Assembly: GCA_018223105.1 (NCBI GenBank)
Contig: JAAEYY010000010.1
Coordinates: forward strand, 48,935 to 112,934
Origin: a bacterium
Lineage (GTDB): Bacteria > Bacteroidota > Bacteroidia > NS11-12g > UBA9320
DNA: 64,000 nt
Direction: 5' to 3'
Below the pieces are notes generated by a model. That model made no database searches and was not told the DNA's origin. It saw nothing but the letters and a program-made list of their open reading frames with translations. Each line of letters begins with the position of its first letter. Position 1 is the stretch's first letter. The translations under genes were made by a program, and so were the position numbers. This document shows positions 25,348 to 33,957 of the stretch, in pieces.

Positions 25348-25994
25348 GCAAGAATGGCAAAATAAAAGTTCTCATTGCAGACGATCATCAATTGGTGAGA
25401 AGAGGGATTGTGGATTTACTCGCTACAGCGGATGATATAGAGGTAATTGAAGAGGCGATTAACGGAGCACAGGCCGCTGCACTGGCTATAAACGAAGAGG
25501 TGGATATTTTGATGCTCGACATTAACATGCCTGAAAAAAGTGGCATGACCGTAGCCCGAGAAGTACGGGAGGTAAAGCCTCATTTGCCCATCTTGTTTTT
25601 AAGCATGCACGAGGAGCCGGCCTATGTGAAAGCTGCATTACAAGCCGGCGCGAATGGATATTTGTTAAAAAACTGTAGTCTGGAAGATTTGTTGGATGCG
25701 GTTAGAACCTTGTATAAAGGAAATAATTACTTCAGCCGGGAAATTACACAGTTGGCCATGGAGCAATTTATGGATGGCGCTAAGCAGGCGGATGAGGTTC
25801 AGATTACGGCGCGAGAAAAGCAAATTTTAAAACTCATTCTCCAACAGTATAGTAATCAAGAGATTGCAGAAGAGCTTAAAATCAGCGTAAAAACCGTTGA
25901 AGTTCACAAGCGTAACCTCATAGAAAAAACACATTCTAAAAACATTGTAGGCCTAATAATCTGGGCGGGTAATCAAGATTTCTTAAAAGACTAA
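25344..25994 (+). CDS. NarL/FixJ-type response regulator
   Basis: 216 residues. Receiver domain with Asp13/Asp14, phospho-acceptor Asp59 (ILMLDINMPEKSG) and the switch region LFLSMHEEPAYVKAALQAGA, then a LuxR-type helix-turn-helix (ITAREKQILKLILQQYSNQE, IAEELKISVKTVEVHK). Cotranslated with the preceding kinase and followed by a palindromic terminator-like element. Target genes cannot be read from the sequence. Confidence 0.92.
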   Translation: MSKNGKIKVLIADDHQLVRRGIVDLLATADDIEVIEEAINGAQAAALAINEEVDILMLDINMPEKSGMTVAREVREVKPHLPILFLSMHEEPAYVKAALQAGANGYLLKNCSLEDLLDAVRTLYKGNNYFSREITQLAMEQFMDGAKQADEVQITAREKQILKLILQQYSNQEIAEELKISVKTVEVHKRNLIEKTHSKNIVGLIIWAGNQDFLKD

Positions 25995-25999
25995 AACCC

Positions 26000-26016
26000 C
26001 TAAGGGAATCCCTTAG
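26000..26016 (+). terminator. Terminator-like palindrome after the two-component pair
   Basis: CTAAGGGA-A-TCCCTTAG is a perfect 17-bp palindrome 6 nt after the regulator stop; it would fold as a short stem with loop GAATC. The following TTGTGTTTAA is only weakly T-rich, so termination strength is uncertain. Confidence 0.5.
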
Positions 26017-26134
26017 TTGTGTTTAATGGAAATCCTGAGTAAAAATGTTTAAAAAATAATCATCATTGCAGTACAATTAGACTAAGCATTCGAAAATTTA
26101 CCACCTACCCAAGAGTAAATGATTGAGAGGGACT

Positions 26135-28345
26135 ATGATGGAAAACAATGTTAGGCTAGAAGGGGGAAGAAACGATAAGGCTTTTCTGGCAGATTTATAC
26201 GGCACTCACTTTATGAAGTTACGAGCCAATGGCACAATTTCATTTGTAAGTGACGAGATGGCTAAGTTGCTCTGTCATGAACCGGAGCATTTACGCAATT
26301 TAAATTTGTTCGATCTGATTATTCAGGTGGATACAAGTGACAGGGTATATAGACTACCCGAAGATTTGGAGGCGGAGTCTTCCATTTTGTTTAAGGAAGC
26401 GCTGCTAAGGAAAGCAGATGGAGAAGGCGTTTGGGTAGCCATGCGCATTGTAGAGCAGTCTTTGCTCGAAGATGAAAAGACCTATGTAGCGATTTGTACC
26501 AATATTCATCCCTATATTGAAGATCGATCTCAGCTCAGCGAGTGGAAGAAGTTTTTTAAGCAGATTGTTGAGGTAAACCGAGATCCTATTTTGCTCTTCG
26601 ACCAACAATTTAAGATCATTTACATCAGCAGTTCTATTGAGCAGCTGCTAGGTGTTTCTACGAACCACTATTACCATAAGCACATTACGGAGATCTTTTT
26701 TCCGAAAGATCGTCATCTTATAGAAGAAGCCATTGCTAAACTAGAACAGCATCCGGAAGCTTTGGAGCGTTTTGAAGGCAGGCTTCTCACAGTGAATAAT
26801 CAAAGCAGATTCTGCAGATTCACGGTGTCGGATCAGCGTGAGCTAGAAGAAATCAATGGCTATGCGCTTTACATAAAAGATCAGGACAGTGCTGAAAAAG
26901 CGCGTCAGCTTCAGCTGATGAGCGAGCAGAAGCTACAACATATTTTGAGTGTAATGCCGGGTGCAATTTTCAGTATGAAGGTAAGTGGCAGCGGTAAACC
27001 TATAATTAATTATGTTAGCGAAGGCATAGAGGGTATTACAGGATACAAGAATGACCAGTATATGCATGCTGAGTTGAGCTATTTTGTACATCCCGGAGAC
27101 TGGCCAAAGTTTAAAAAGAAACTATCTGAATGTGAGGATGCCATTAGAACGGTGCAGATGGAATTTAGAACCTACCATAAAAACGGTTCCATAGTATGGT
27201 TAGGCGCTATTGCAACCGGAGTTCTCAATGAAAAAGGAGAATTGGAATTTAGTGGTTCACTGCAGGATGTTACATTTAGAAAACGATCTCAGGAACTACT
27301 AGAAGATGCTCTGCACAGAATGAAGGTTGTTTCTGATATTAGTAATGATGCCATTTGGGACTGGGATGTTGTATCGGATGAATGTTTTTATGGTGAAGGT
27401 TACGCAAAATTATTTGGCTACGATCCATGTAGTCCGGAATTTTTGGCTCAGGATTGGCGACATAGGATTCACCCTGAAGATTTGGAGTGTGTAAACGCAA
27501 AGTTTGAACAAGCCATTAACGACACCAGCGCTAGTATCTGGGAAGCCACGTATCGCTATTTAAAGGTAGATGGTAGCTACGCGCATGTTTACGGAAAAGC
27601 GAGGATTTTAAGAAATTTTGAGGGAATGCCCTTGAGGATGGTCGGTGCGGTATCTGATTTAAGTGATAAAAAGCAAAGTGATAAGGCATTAGAAGAGATG
27701 AATCAGCTGCTGAAGCAACAAACTTACGAGTTGCAAGAAGCGAATCGAAAGCTGAATGAAACTAAGATGCATTATAAGCAGATGTTTCAGATAAGTCCAT
27801 TGCCAAAGTACATATATGATGTGCAGAGTTTGCAGATTTTAGATGCCAATGAAGCAGCCATTCGTTTTTATGGTTATACGGCTGCTGAATTTAAATCGAT
27901 GAGAGTATCAGATTTCACATTGCCTTGTGAAGATAATGATGAAGTTGGAGCGCTGAGAAGCTTGGCCAGCAAGGGCTTTAACCCTCAAGCTATGCATCAA
28001 CAAATTACCAAGAGCGGCAAAAATGTTACGGTGGAAATAAGTACCGTTAAAATGAAATTTAACGAACATCCTGCGGAGATGGTGGTGGTGAAGGATATAA
28101 CCAGTAGAATGGAGTATACCCGTAAAATTGATCTTCAAAACAAGAAACTAAAGGATATCGCCTGGACCCAGGCCCATGTAGTAAGAGCGCCATTGGCGAA
28201 TATTATGGGTTTAGTAGACTTACTTCAGGGGAGTGAGGATGCTGAGGAAAATAAAAAGTTTATTGGAATGATTGGAGAGTCGGCGCATAAGCTGGATCAA
28301 GCGATAAAGGATGTAGTAATGTTATCTACAGAAGACAAAAAATAA
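26135..28345 (+). CDS. Multi-PAS protein ending in a phospho-acceptor helix pair, no HATPase
   Basis: 736 residues, soluble, with about five PAS/PAC units (roughly 15-125, 145-245, 260-385, 390-515 and 545-665). The C-terminus LKDIAWTQAHVVRAPLANIM then GLVDLL resembles the H-box of Bacteroidota hybrid-type kinases, with His681, and a second helix follows (KKFIGMIGESAHKLDQAIKD), but the protein ends there: N, G1 and G2 boxes are all absent and no downstream frame supplies them. It may act as a phosphotransfer or scaffold partner. Start ATG 26135 is chosen because GAGAGGG lies just upstream; 26138 is equally possible. A strong terminator follows. Confidence 0.8.
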   Translation: MMENNVRLEGGRNDKAFLADLYGTHFMKLRANGTISFVSDEMAKLLCHEPEHLRNLNLFDLIIQVDTSDRVYRLPEDLEAESSILFKEALLRKADGEGVWVAMRIVEQSLLEDEKTYVAICTNIHPYIEDRSQLSEWKKFFKQIVEVNRDPILLFDQQFKIIYISSSIEQLLGVSTNHYYHKHITEIFFPKDRHLIEEAIAKLEQHPEALERFEGRLLTVNNQSRFCRFTVSDQRELEEINGYALYIKDQDSAEKARQLQLMSEQKLQHILSVMPGAIFSMKVSGSGKPIINYVSEGIEGITGYKNDQYMHAELSYFVHPGDWPKFKKKLSECEDAIRTVQMEFRTYHKNGSIVWLGAIATGVLNEKGELEFSGSLQDVTFRKRSQELLEDALHRMKVVSDISNDAIWDWDVVSDECFYGEGYAKLFGYDPCSPEFLAQDWRHRIHPEDLECVNAKFEQAINDTSASIWEATYRYLKVDGSYAHVYGKARILRNFEGMPLRMVGAVSDLSDKKQSDKALEEMNQLLKQQTYELQEANRKLNETKMHYKQMFQISPLPKYIYDVQSLQILDANEAAIRFYGYTAAEFKSMRVSDFTLPCEDNDEVGALRSLASKGFNPQAMHQQITKSGKNVTVEISTVKMKFNEHPAEMVVVKDITSRMEYTRKIDLQNKKLKDIAWTQAHVVRAPLANIMGLVDLLQGSEDAEENKKFIGMIGESAHKLDQAIKDVVMLSTEDKK

Positions 28346-28386
28346 AACCATGTATAAAGAATTGCAGTGAGAATCATTGCAGCTCC

Positions 28387-28422
28387 AGGCCGGGATTGTG
28401 GTAGGTTCCGGCCTATTTTTTT
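28387..28422 (+). terminator. Strong rho-independent terminator
   Basis: AGGCCGG (28387-28393) pairs with CCGGCCT (28408-28414), followed by ATTTTTTT. It ends the multi-PAS transcription unit. The rest of the 28346-28667 gap shows only AT-rich sequence and a promoter box near its end. Confidence 0.85.
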
Positions 28423-28638
28423 GGTTAAAATTTAGCTCCAAATAGTAATGTTATTGGGGTATCTGCCAAGTTGAGCCAAAGGCTTCACTAAGAATAATAC
28501 ATAGTTTTAGTTCAGTTGATGCTAGCCCTGTTTTTAACAAATATCTAGCTTAGGATCAGGTGCTTATATTTTGCTATTTTCAACAGCATGTAGTGATTCA
28601 GGTGTATAAATGCAAAGCGGCGTTTTAAAAGAATTTTC

Positions 28639-28646
28639 TATTTTCG
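28639..28646 (+). promoter_or_regulatory. -7-like box (TATTTTCG)
   Basis: TATTTTCG is a one-base variant of TAnnTTTG, 21 nt before the ATG at 28668. The same variant occurs before the genes at 30135 and 38102. Confidence 0.4.
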
Positions 28647-28667
28647 GCAGCCTAACAACCGTTAATT

Positions 28668-29567
28668 ATGATTAGAATCAAACTAGTTTTACTTGCCATT
28701 ACCCTGCTGGCAACCCTCAATCTTAAGGCTCAAGTCTCGGGCTATCCTAATGTACAATCTGATGACATCAGCACAAAACCCATGTGGTATGCTTTGAATA
28801 TTCCGATAACATTACCCGGTGCTATTGGGCTTACTTTTCAAGCACAACACATTAAACCCAACTCTATTTATGCCAATGTAAATGGAGGAGTGGGTTATAT
28901 ATTTAACTTGAGTCAGGCATATGTAGAAGAGAAAAACAAAAACTTTAAACCCATGGGAAGCGTGGAGTTTGGTTATGCCTTGGGCATAGGAAAACGAGGA
29001 AATAGCAGAAAACTATTAACCGGTGAATATGAATATATGGGCGATGGAAATACAGGCCAGAAATACTATGGCATATCTGTTCCACATCATGTACTCTTAA
29101 TTCCGGTGGTTGGGTTCAATTACGATCCAATTGTAGCAAAAGTTAGCTCCTATAGTAACAGAGTTGTTGGAAATAAAGGTCGATACTCTGTAGCTTTACC
29201 TTCCTTAAATTTTGGCGTGAAGCTTTTTGGTGCTAATAGGACCAGTTTGAAGTTTAAGGATTCAAAATCGGGAGAGGTGTATGAAGGAGTAACCCAGCAA
29301 CTCGGTGGTATCTATGCCGGGGTGAAGTTTGCATTGAGTAGCGAGTTAGAAGTACCAAATGGGTTTACCTCCATTTTAAAGTCTCAAGGACCCAGCTTTG
29401 AGCTTTACGGAATTTTGCCTGCTTATTTGAATAGTTCAGGGACTGCCGGCTTTGGAATTAGGAGTGTTCCCTATACTCGGGATGCTACATTAAAACCCGG
29501 AAGTACTGAACGCATCAGCACAAGTGCGGGATATCAGTTGTTTATTAATTACTGTATTTATCTGTAG
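28668..29567 (+). CDS. Hypothetical outer-membrane/secreted protein
   Basis: 299 residues with a clear signal peptide (residues 1-21, ending LKAQ). The rest alternates Gly/aromatic residues (YANVNGGVGYIFNL, GSVEFGYALGIG, LNFGVKLFGANRTSLKF) and ends QLFINYCIYL, as expected for a small beta-barrel. I recognise no family. It has its own promoter-like box and a strong terminator before it. Confidence 0.7.
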   Translation: MIRIKLVLLAITLLATLNLKAQVSGYPNVQSDDISTKPMWYALNIPITLPGAIGLTFQAQHIKPNSIYANVNGGVGYIFNLSQAYVEEKNKNFKPMGSVEFGYALGIGKRGNSRKLLTGEYEYMGDGNTGQKYYGISVPHHVLLIPVVGFNYDPIVAKVSSYSNRVVGNKGRYSVALPSLNFGVKLFGANRTSLKFKDSKSGEVYEGVTQQLGGIYAGVKFALSSELEVPNGFTSILKSQGPSFELYGILPAYLNSSGTAGFGIRSVPYTRDATLKPGSTERISTSAGYQLFINYCIYL

Positions 29568-29620
29568 GTTTGCTCTGCTAAGGACATCTCTACCATTCAA
29601 ATGGCAGGGATTAGCTTGAA

Positions 29621-29953
29621 ATGCAGACATTCATACACTACTTTTTACATATAGGATTCCCCTTTTTTATTGCTTGCTTTTTCAGGAAGGACTGGAAAAA
29701 GGTCTATTTAATTCTACTTTCAACCATGCTGGTTGATTTAGACCATCTGTTTGCAGACCCAATTTTTCAGGCGGATAGATGCAGTATCAATTTTCATCCC
29801 TTGCATACCTATTATGCCATGATCTTGTATGTAGCACTGCTCTTTTTTCGCAAACCGTTTAATATTATTGGAATAGGATTGTTGCTTCATATGCTCACGG
29901 ATTTTATAGACTGTTTGTGGATGTTTTCGGACTGTAAAAGCTGCTGGCTATAG
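29621..29953 (+). CDS. DUF6122 family membrane protein
   Basis: 110 residues with three to four membrane helices. The words FIHYFLHIGFPFFIACFF, MLVDLDHLFADPIF and NFHPLHTYYAM then LLLHMLTDFIDCLWMF are those of the DUF6122 family. Conserved Asp/His in the loops (DLDHL, HPLH, HMLTD) resemble the metal-dependent membrane hydrolase YdjM/DUF457 group, so a hydrolase role is conceivable but unproven. It starts 54 bp after the preceding gene. Confidence 0.75.
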   Translation: MQTFIHYFLHIGFPFFIACFFRKDWKKVYLILLSTMLVDLDHLFADPIFQADRCSINFHPLHTYYAMILYVALLFFRKPFNIIGIGLLLHMLTDFIDCLWMFSDCKSCWL

Positions 29954-30109
29954 AGCTCTTAAGGTCGGTGTCGGCTGGATGAGGTTTGTGAGAAGAGCGT
30001 TCTTTAATGGTCTTAATGTTTCATTTATGAACTGCAATAATCTTTGAATTAGATTTTTTTAGTGATTACAAGTATTTCTAGAACAGTAAATTAAGTCAAG
30101 CTTCTTTAT

Positions 30110-30117
30110 TACCTTCG
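30110..30117 (+). promoter_or_regulatory. -7-like box (TACCTTCG)
   Basis: TACCTTCG, a variant of TAnnTTTG, lies 17 nt before the ATG at 30135. Confidence 0.4.
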
Positions 30118-30134
30118 GGACTCAATTCTAATCT

Positions 30135-30743
30135 ATGAGAAATGCTGCTAAAATTCGCTGGGTTGTAAGTATTCTACTCATCTTTTTCGTTGTTATGATT
30201 ACCAACTTAATCGATAAAGAAAATTTTGATCGCCTCAGTTCGTCTGTTACTACCATGTATGAAGATAGAATCGTGGCTAGCGACTTGCTCTTTGAAATGT
30301 CGAAAATCTTGCATGAACAAGAGATTGCCATTCTCACTTCGGATTCTGCAACAATAAGCACTGAACAAAAGGGATACCAGGAGGATCTGGCACAATTAGC
30401 AGCTAAATATCGGGAAACAAAACTCACCGAAAAAGAGAGTTTATTGTTTCAAAAAGTGCAAGAAGAGTTTGAGTTCTTGAAGCAAAACGAGATGCAAAAC
30501 TCTGCTGCAGCAAAGGAGGAAGCTTTAAAAAGTATAAACAAGATAGACGATCATTTATATGATCTTTCTAAGATTCAAATACAAGAGGGTCGGCGACAAG
30601 TTTTTATCAGCGACAAAGCTAAAGACAGCATAGAACTGTTTACTCAGGCTGAAATCATCTTCTTGATTATCATAGCCATACTAATTCAAGTGATCATTTT
30701 GTACAAACCAAAAGATCAAAGGGAAACTGAAACATTGGATTGA
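30135..30743 (+). CDS. Stand-alone four-helix-bundle (MCP-like) membrane sensor
   Basis: 202 residues: one membrane helix at about 8-25, a helical periplasmic domain (about 26-168) with the pattern of the 4HB_MCP_1 ligand-binding domain (YEDRIVASDLLFEMSKILHE), and a second helix at about 172-190, then a short charged tail of about 12 residues. There is no HAMP, kinase or methyl-accepting output domain. It may modulate another membrane sensor, but no partner is adjacent. Confidence 0.65.
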   Translation: MRNAAKIRWVVSILLIFFVVMITNLIDKENFDRLSSSVTTMYEDRIVASDLLFEMSKILHEQEIAILTSDSATISTEQKGYQEDLAQLAAKYRETKLTEKESLLFQKVQEEFEFLKQNEMQNSAAAKEEALKSINKIDDHLYDLSKIQIQEGRRQVFISDKAKDSIELFTQAEIIFLIIIAILIQVIILYKPKDQRETETLD

Positions 30744-30808
30744 GCTAGATTGAACAAAATCTGATTTTTTCTTACCTTGCTTCGCGAAATTAACACCCCA
30801 TTTAAATC

Positions 30809-31957
30809 ATGAAATCAACCTTTATTATTCTTAGCCTGTTCACCTTTTCCTTTATCGCTACTGCTCAAAACGTGAATATTCCGGATGCAAAGTTTAAGAG
30901 TGCATTACTTGCTCATTCACCAACAATTGATGCCAATAGCGATAATGAAATTTCAACGGCAGAAGCAGCCGCGTTTGCAGGTGAACTCGAAATTCTGTAC
31001 AAAGGAATAGAAGATCTTACGGGTATTGAAAGTTTTGTGAATATAACCGGTTTGAATTGCACCGGGAATAAGCTAGAAAGTATAGACCTCAGCAGCAACA
31101 CTAAATTAGAGGAATTTTCTTGTGGCTCAAATTTGTTGACTAGCTTAGACATGTCGGGCAACCCAGCTTTGACAAGGTTGAGTTGTCCTCAGAATCAGAT
31201 CAAAACATTGAATATTTCAAGTAACATAAATTTAGAGTTTCTGGCATGTGGTACAAATAGGCTGACAAGCTTAGACCTGAGCGGTAATTTAGCCTTAACG
31301 GATGTATATATATTCCTGAATGAGTTAAGCTATTTGGATGTTTCAGAGAATGTAGCATTAGTGAATTTGAATTGTAGTGAAAATTACAGTTTAACAGGGA
31401 TAAAAGTATCAGATAAAAACACCGCATTAGAATATATTAAATGCGATAACTGTAGTATTAAGGCGCTGAAGTTGAATGGGTTAAGTTCGTTAGAGCAACT
31501 TCTTGCAGAGGATAATGACCTGAATTATTTAAATATTGCTAATGGGAATAACACAAATCTCACCAAATTGTGGGTTTATGACAATCCGGACCTAGGTTGT
31601 ATTCAGGTAGATGATTCCGCCTATAGTAGAATTAATTGGGAAGACACCAAAGACATCGATAATCCCTTCAAATACAATGGGGATGTGTATTTCAGTGAGA
31701 TGTGCGAGAATACTACTTCAGTATTTGGTACCTCGGCTCAAGATGAAGTAGATTTTTACCCGAACCCGACTCATGGGTTGATCTACTTTGAAGGATTGGT
31801 AAATGCTCAGGTGATAAATATATCTGGACAAATTGTAGCTGAAGGTGCCGCAGTAAATACAATGGATATATCGAACTTGATTTCAGGCATTTACATCCTG
31901 GAATTAAGAGACCGAGATGGGAAGGTAATTGCCCGATCTAAGGTTTTCAAGCAATAA
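30809..31957 (+). CDS. Secreted leucine-rich-repeat protein with T9SS sorting domain
   Basis: 382 residues. Signal peptide 1-19 (FIATAQ), then leucine-rich repeats about 22 residues long (LESIDLSSNTKLEEFSCGSN, LTSLDMSGNPALTRLSCPQN, ITxLN/LTSLDLSGN) from about 70 to 270, and a C-terminal T9SS type A domain: VDFYPNPTHGLIYFEGLVNA, VINISGQIVAEG, LISGIYILELRD, KVFKQ. Export across the outer membrane and cell-surface attachment are inferred from that domain. The repeats suggest protein binding. Confidence 0.88.
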   Translation: MKSTFIILSLFTFSFIATAQNVNIPDAKFKSALLAHSPTIDANSDNEISTAEAAAFAGELEILYKGIEDLTGIESFVNITGLNCTGNKLESIDLSSNTKLEEFSCGSNLLTSLDMSGNPALTRLSCPQNQIKTLNISSNINLEFLACGTNRLTSLDLSGNLALTDVYIFLNELSYLDVSENVALVNLNCSENYSLTGIKVSDKNTALEYIKCDNCSIKALKLNGLSSLEQLLAEDNDLNYLNIANGNNTNLTKLWVYDNPDLGCIQVDDSAYSRINWEDTKDIDNPFKYNGDVYFSEMCENTTSVFGTSAQDEVDFYPNPTHGLIYFEGLVNAQVINISGQIVAEGAAVNTMDISNLISGIYILELRDRDGKVIARSKVFKQ

Positions 31958-32019
31958 GAAAAAAAGCGTTAGAACAATGATTCAATCTGCTTTAAAGTCA
32001 CGTTAATGAATACAATAAA

Positions 32020-32190
32020 ATGCAAGAAGATTTTTGGATTGAGCTAAGCAGAGAAGAGAAAGATGAAATAAGACTGGGTTTGCATCAATTGGATCAAGGA
32101 GAAGGTATTACACCAGAAGAGTTTATGAAAAATTGTCATGATTTGGCCGTATTAAAATTACCGTATCCCCTGTTGCCGCGTTTAAGTTAG
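32020..32190 (+). CDS. Small antitoxin-like protein (ParD/RelB type), possibly altered at its end
   Basis: 56 codons: MQEDFWIELSREEKDEIRLG then LHQLDQGEGITPEEFMKNCH. The pattern (FW.EL...K..I...I.Q...GE...EEFM) is that of short antitoxins paired with ParE toxins in Bacteroidota. Homologues usually end near the EEFM..., whereas this frame runs on through DLAVLKLPYPLLPRLS into the beginning of the toxin frame, suggesting an indel. The partner downstream is broken, so this is probably a relic. Confidence 0.55.
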   Translation: MQEDFWIELSREEKDEIRLGLHQLDQGEGITPEEFMKNCHDLAVLKLPYPLLPRLS

Positions 32191-32324
32191 AGCGGATTTT
32201 AGAGTATTTGAAGCAAGAGTGGTCTGGGAAGGTAAAAAGACAATTTTTAGAAAAACTCAACTCGAGAATGAATCAAATTTCAAGATTTCCAAGAAGCTTT
32301 CCGGAATCTCAATCAATGCATTAA
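32148..32324 (+). pseudogene. ParE/RelE-type toxin remnant
   Basis: In a frame shifted from the antitoxin, codons from 32148 read RIKITVSPVAAFKLERILEY then LKQEWSGKVKRQFLEKLNSR and MNQISRFPRSFPESQSMH, stop at 32322-32324. This is the N-terminal half of a ParE toxin. No start codon is in frame (the ATG at 32139 is off by one), and the C-terminal half with the usual Arg/Tyr residues is missing. It appears frameshifted and truncated. Confidence 0.65.
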
Positions 32325-32328
32325 TATT

Positions 32329-32706
32329 ATGAACACTGAAGTTACCCGGTTCTTAGATGAACAAAATCATCCATTAAGAGCAGAGATAGAACGATTGAGA
32401 GAGATTATCATTTCTTCGGTTTCGGGGTTGAGTGAAAATATTAAGTGGAATGGTCCGAATTACAGCTTTGAGGGTGCCGACCGGATTTCAATGAAGATTC
32501 AGCCTCCCAAGCAAATTCAAATCATCTTCCATCGCGGAGCAAAAAAACAAGACCAGCCTAAAGAAAAACTGATTCAGACAAACACTAAACTGTTGACCTG
32601 GAAAGAAAATGACAGGGCAATTGCTACTTTTAAGAGTGCTGCTGACATTCAGGAATATGAACCCGACCTGAGAGCGGTAGTTGCAGCATGGATAGGAACT
32701 AGCTAA
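32329..32706 (+). CDS. DUF1801 domain protein
   Basis: 125 residues, cytoplasmic. The words HPLRAEIERLREIIISSVSG then LSENIKWNGPNYSF are characteristic of DUF1801 (YdhG-like fold). The family is related in fold to iron-chaperone frataxin-like proteins but its function is not established. It begins directly after the toxin remnant and precedes the ArsR operon, which also contains a DUF1801-like gene. Confidence 0.8.
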   Translation: MNTEVTRFLDEQNHPLRAEIERLREIIISSVSGLSENIKWNGPNYSFEGADRISMKIQPPKQIQIIFHRGAKKQDQPKEKLIQTNTKLLTWKENDRAIATFKSAADIQEYEPDLRAVVAAWIGTS

Positions 32707-32731
32707 GAAGTCGAAAATTTTCACAAATCTA

Positions 32732-32780
32732 TTGCGCAACCAAATAACTGCATTTATATTTGCAGTCAAATAGCTGCGCA
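32732..32780 (+). promoter_or_regulatory. Promoter and twin operator of the ArsR operon
   Basis: The -7 box TATATTTG is at 32755-32762. On both sides are related palindromic sites: GCAACCAAATAACTGC (32736-32751) and GCAGTCAAATAGCTGC (32762-32777), sharing CAAATA(A/G)CTGC; outer TTGCGCA and TGCGCAA arms make the whole stretch roughly symmetrical. The second site ends 3 nt before the ATG. Autorepression by the ArsR-type protein is the simple reading. Confidence 0.65.
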
Positions 32781-33101
32781 ATGAAACTGAGAAGAGATGT
32801 ATTTCAAGCAATTGCAGATCCTACACGCAGGACCATCATAACTATGCTGGCTGCAAGTGCTATGACACCCACTGCAATCGCTGAAAATTTTGATTATTCA
32901 AGGCAAACTATTTCCAAGCACATTCAAATTCTTACCGAATGTGAGATTGTAGAACAAGAGCAAAAAGGGCGAGAAATTTACTACCAATTGAACCCGGAAG
33001 GAATGAAGGAGATTGCAGATTTTATAGAACCTTTTAGAAAATTCTGGGATGAGCGTTTTAATAAGCTCGAGGCATTGATGAAGCAACAAAAACCGAAGTG
33101 A
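32781..33101 (+). CDS. ArsR-family transcriptional regulator
   Basis: 106 residues from ATG 32781; an upstream TTG extension is rejected because it would cover the operator. The winged helix reads [60 protein letters not shown]. There are no Cys metal ligands, so this is the non-metal type that often controls SRPBCC genes. Its stop overlaps a GTG of the next frame. Confidence 0.9.
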   Translation: MKLRRDVFQAIADPTRRTIITMLAASAMTPTAIAENFDYSRQTISKHIQILTECEIVEQEQKGREIYYQLNPEGMKEIADFIEPFRKFWDERFNKLEALMKQQKPK

Positions 33102-33106
33102 AAATT

Positions 33107-33577
33107 ATGGAACAAAAGACCAAAGTACATGCAGAAGAAGGCAAGCAGGAGCTCAGCATTTCTAGAGTATTTGAGATCCCGGTTCATTTGCTTTTTAGGG
33201 CATACACCGAAGCTGATCTTATAGAACAATTTATGGGAAATACCGTATTGAAATTGGAAAACAAAGCGCATGGGAGTTATCTGTTTGAGAAGAAAGACGA
33301 GCTTGGAAATGTACTGTTTAGAGCCAATGGCTGTATCCATTCCATAATTCCAAATCAGCAGATTATAAGGACTTTTGAAATGGAGAATACTTCATTTCCA
33401 CCACAATTAGAATTCTTGAGTTTTGAGGAAATCGCGGCTGATAAAAGCGAGCTCAAAGTAAAAATTGTATTTAAGTCGGAAACAGACCGAGACAATCAGC
33501 TCAAATTACCCTTTGAGTATGGTCTGAATATGGCCCATGATCAACTTCAACATGTAATTAACAAACTATCAGAATGA
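33107..33577 (+). CDS. SRPBCC / AHSA1-like START-domain protein
   Basis: 156 residues. LSISRVFEIPVHLLFRAYTE and ADLIEQFMGN near the start, and INKLSE at the end, fit the AHSA1/SRPBCC helix-grip fold that binds hydrophobic ligands. ATG 33107 is chosen; a GTG at 33098 in the same frame is possible and would overlap the ArsR stop. Its stop overlaps the next gene (ATGA). Members are very often linked to an ArsR regulator as here. Confidence 0.85.
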   Translation: MEQKTKVHAEEGKQELSISRVFEIPVHLLFRAYTEADLIEQFMGNTVLKLENKAHGSYLFEKKDELGNVLFRANGCIHSIIPNQQIIRTFEMENTSFPPQLEFLSFEEIAADKSELKVKIVFKSETDRDNQLKLPFEYGLNMAHDQLQHVINKLSE

Positions 33578-33957
33578 ATAAAAGAAATAAAATTATCTAT
33601 TGGGTAGCAAGTATCTGGCTAGCCTTGGCCATGCTTGCAAGTGCAGTACAGCAAATTTTTAATATCGGTGGATTTGAAGAAATTATGGAGCGTCTGGATT
33701 ATCCTCCTTATTTCTCTGTCATCATTGGCATATGGAAAGTGGCCGGTGTTGTGGTCCTATTATTACCCAGACTCCCCACTATTAAGGAATGGGCTTATGC
33801 AGGATTCTTTTTTGTGATGACGGGTGCTCTATTTTCACATATAGCAGTAGGCGACCCTCTTACAGAAGCTATTCCTTCCATTGTTTTATTGGTAATGGTC
33901 CTTACTTCTTGGTATTTTAGACCTCTAAATAGAAAATTAAACATGGCAAACCCATGA
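33574..33957 (+). CDS. DoxX-like family membrane protein
   Basis: 127 residues with four membrane helices (about 8-26, 45-65, 72-90, 98-115). The words ASIWLALAMLASAVQQIFNI and GIWKVAGVVVLLLPRLPTIK then EWAYAGFFFVMTGALFSHIA are typical of DoxX-like proteins. Third gene of the ArsR operon, overlapping both neighbours by 4 nt. The biochemical role is unknown. Confidence 0.85.
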   Translation: MNKRNKIIYWVASIWLALAMLASAVQQIFNIGGFEEIMERLDYPPYFSVIIGIWKVAGVVVLLLPRLPTIKEWAYAGFFFVMTGALFSHIAVGDPLTEAIPSIVLLVMVLTSWYFRPLNRKLNMANP

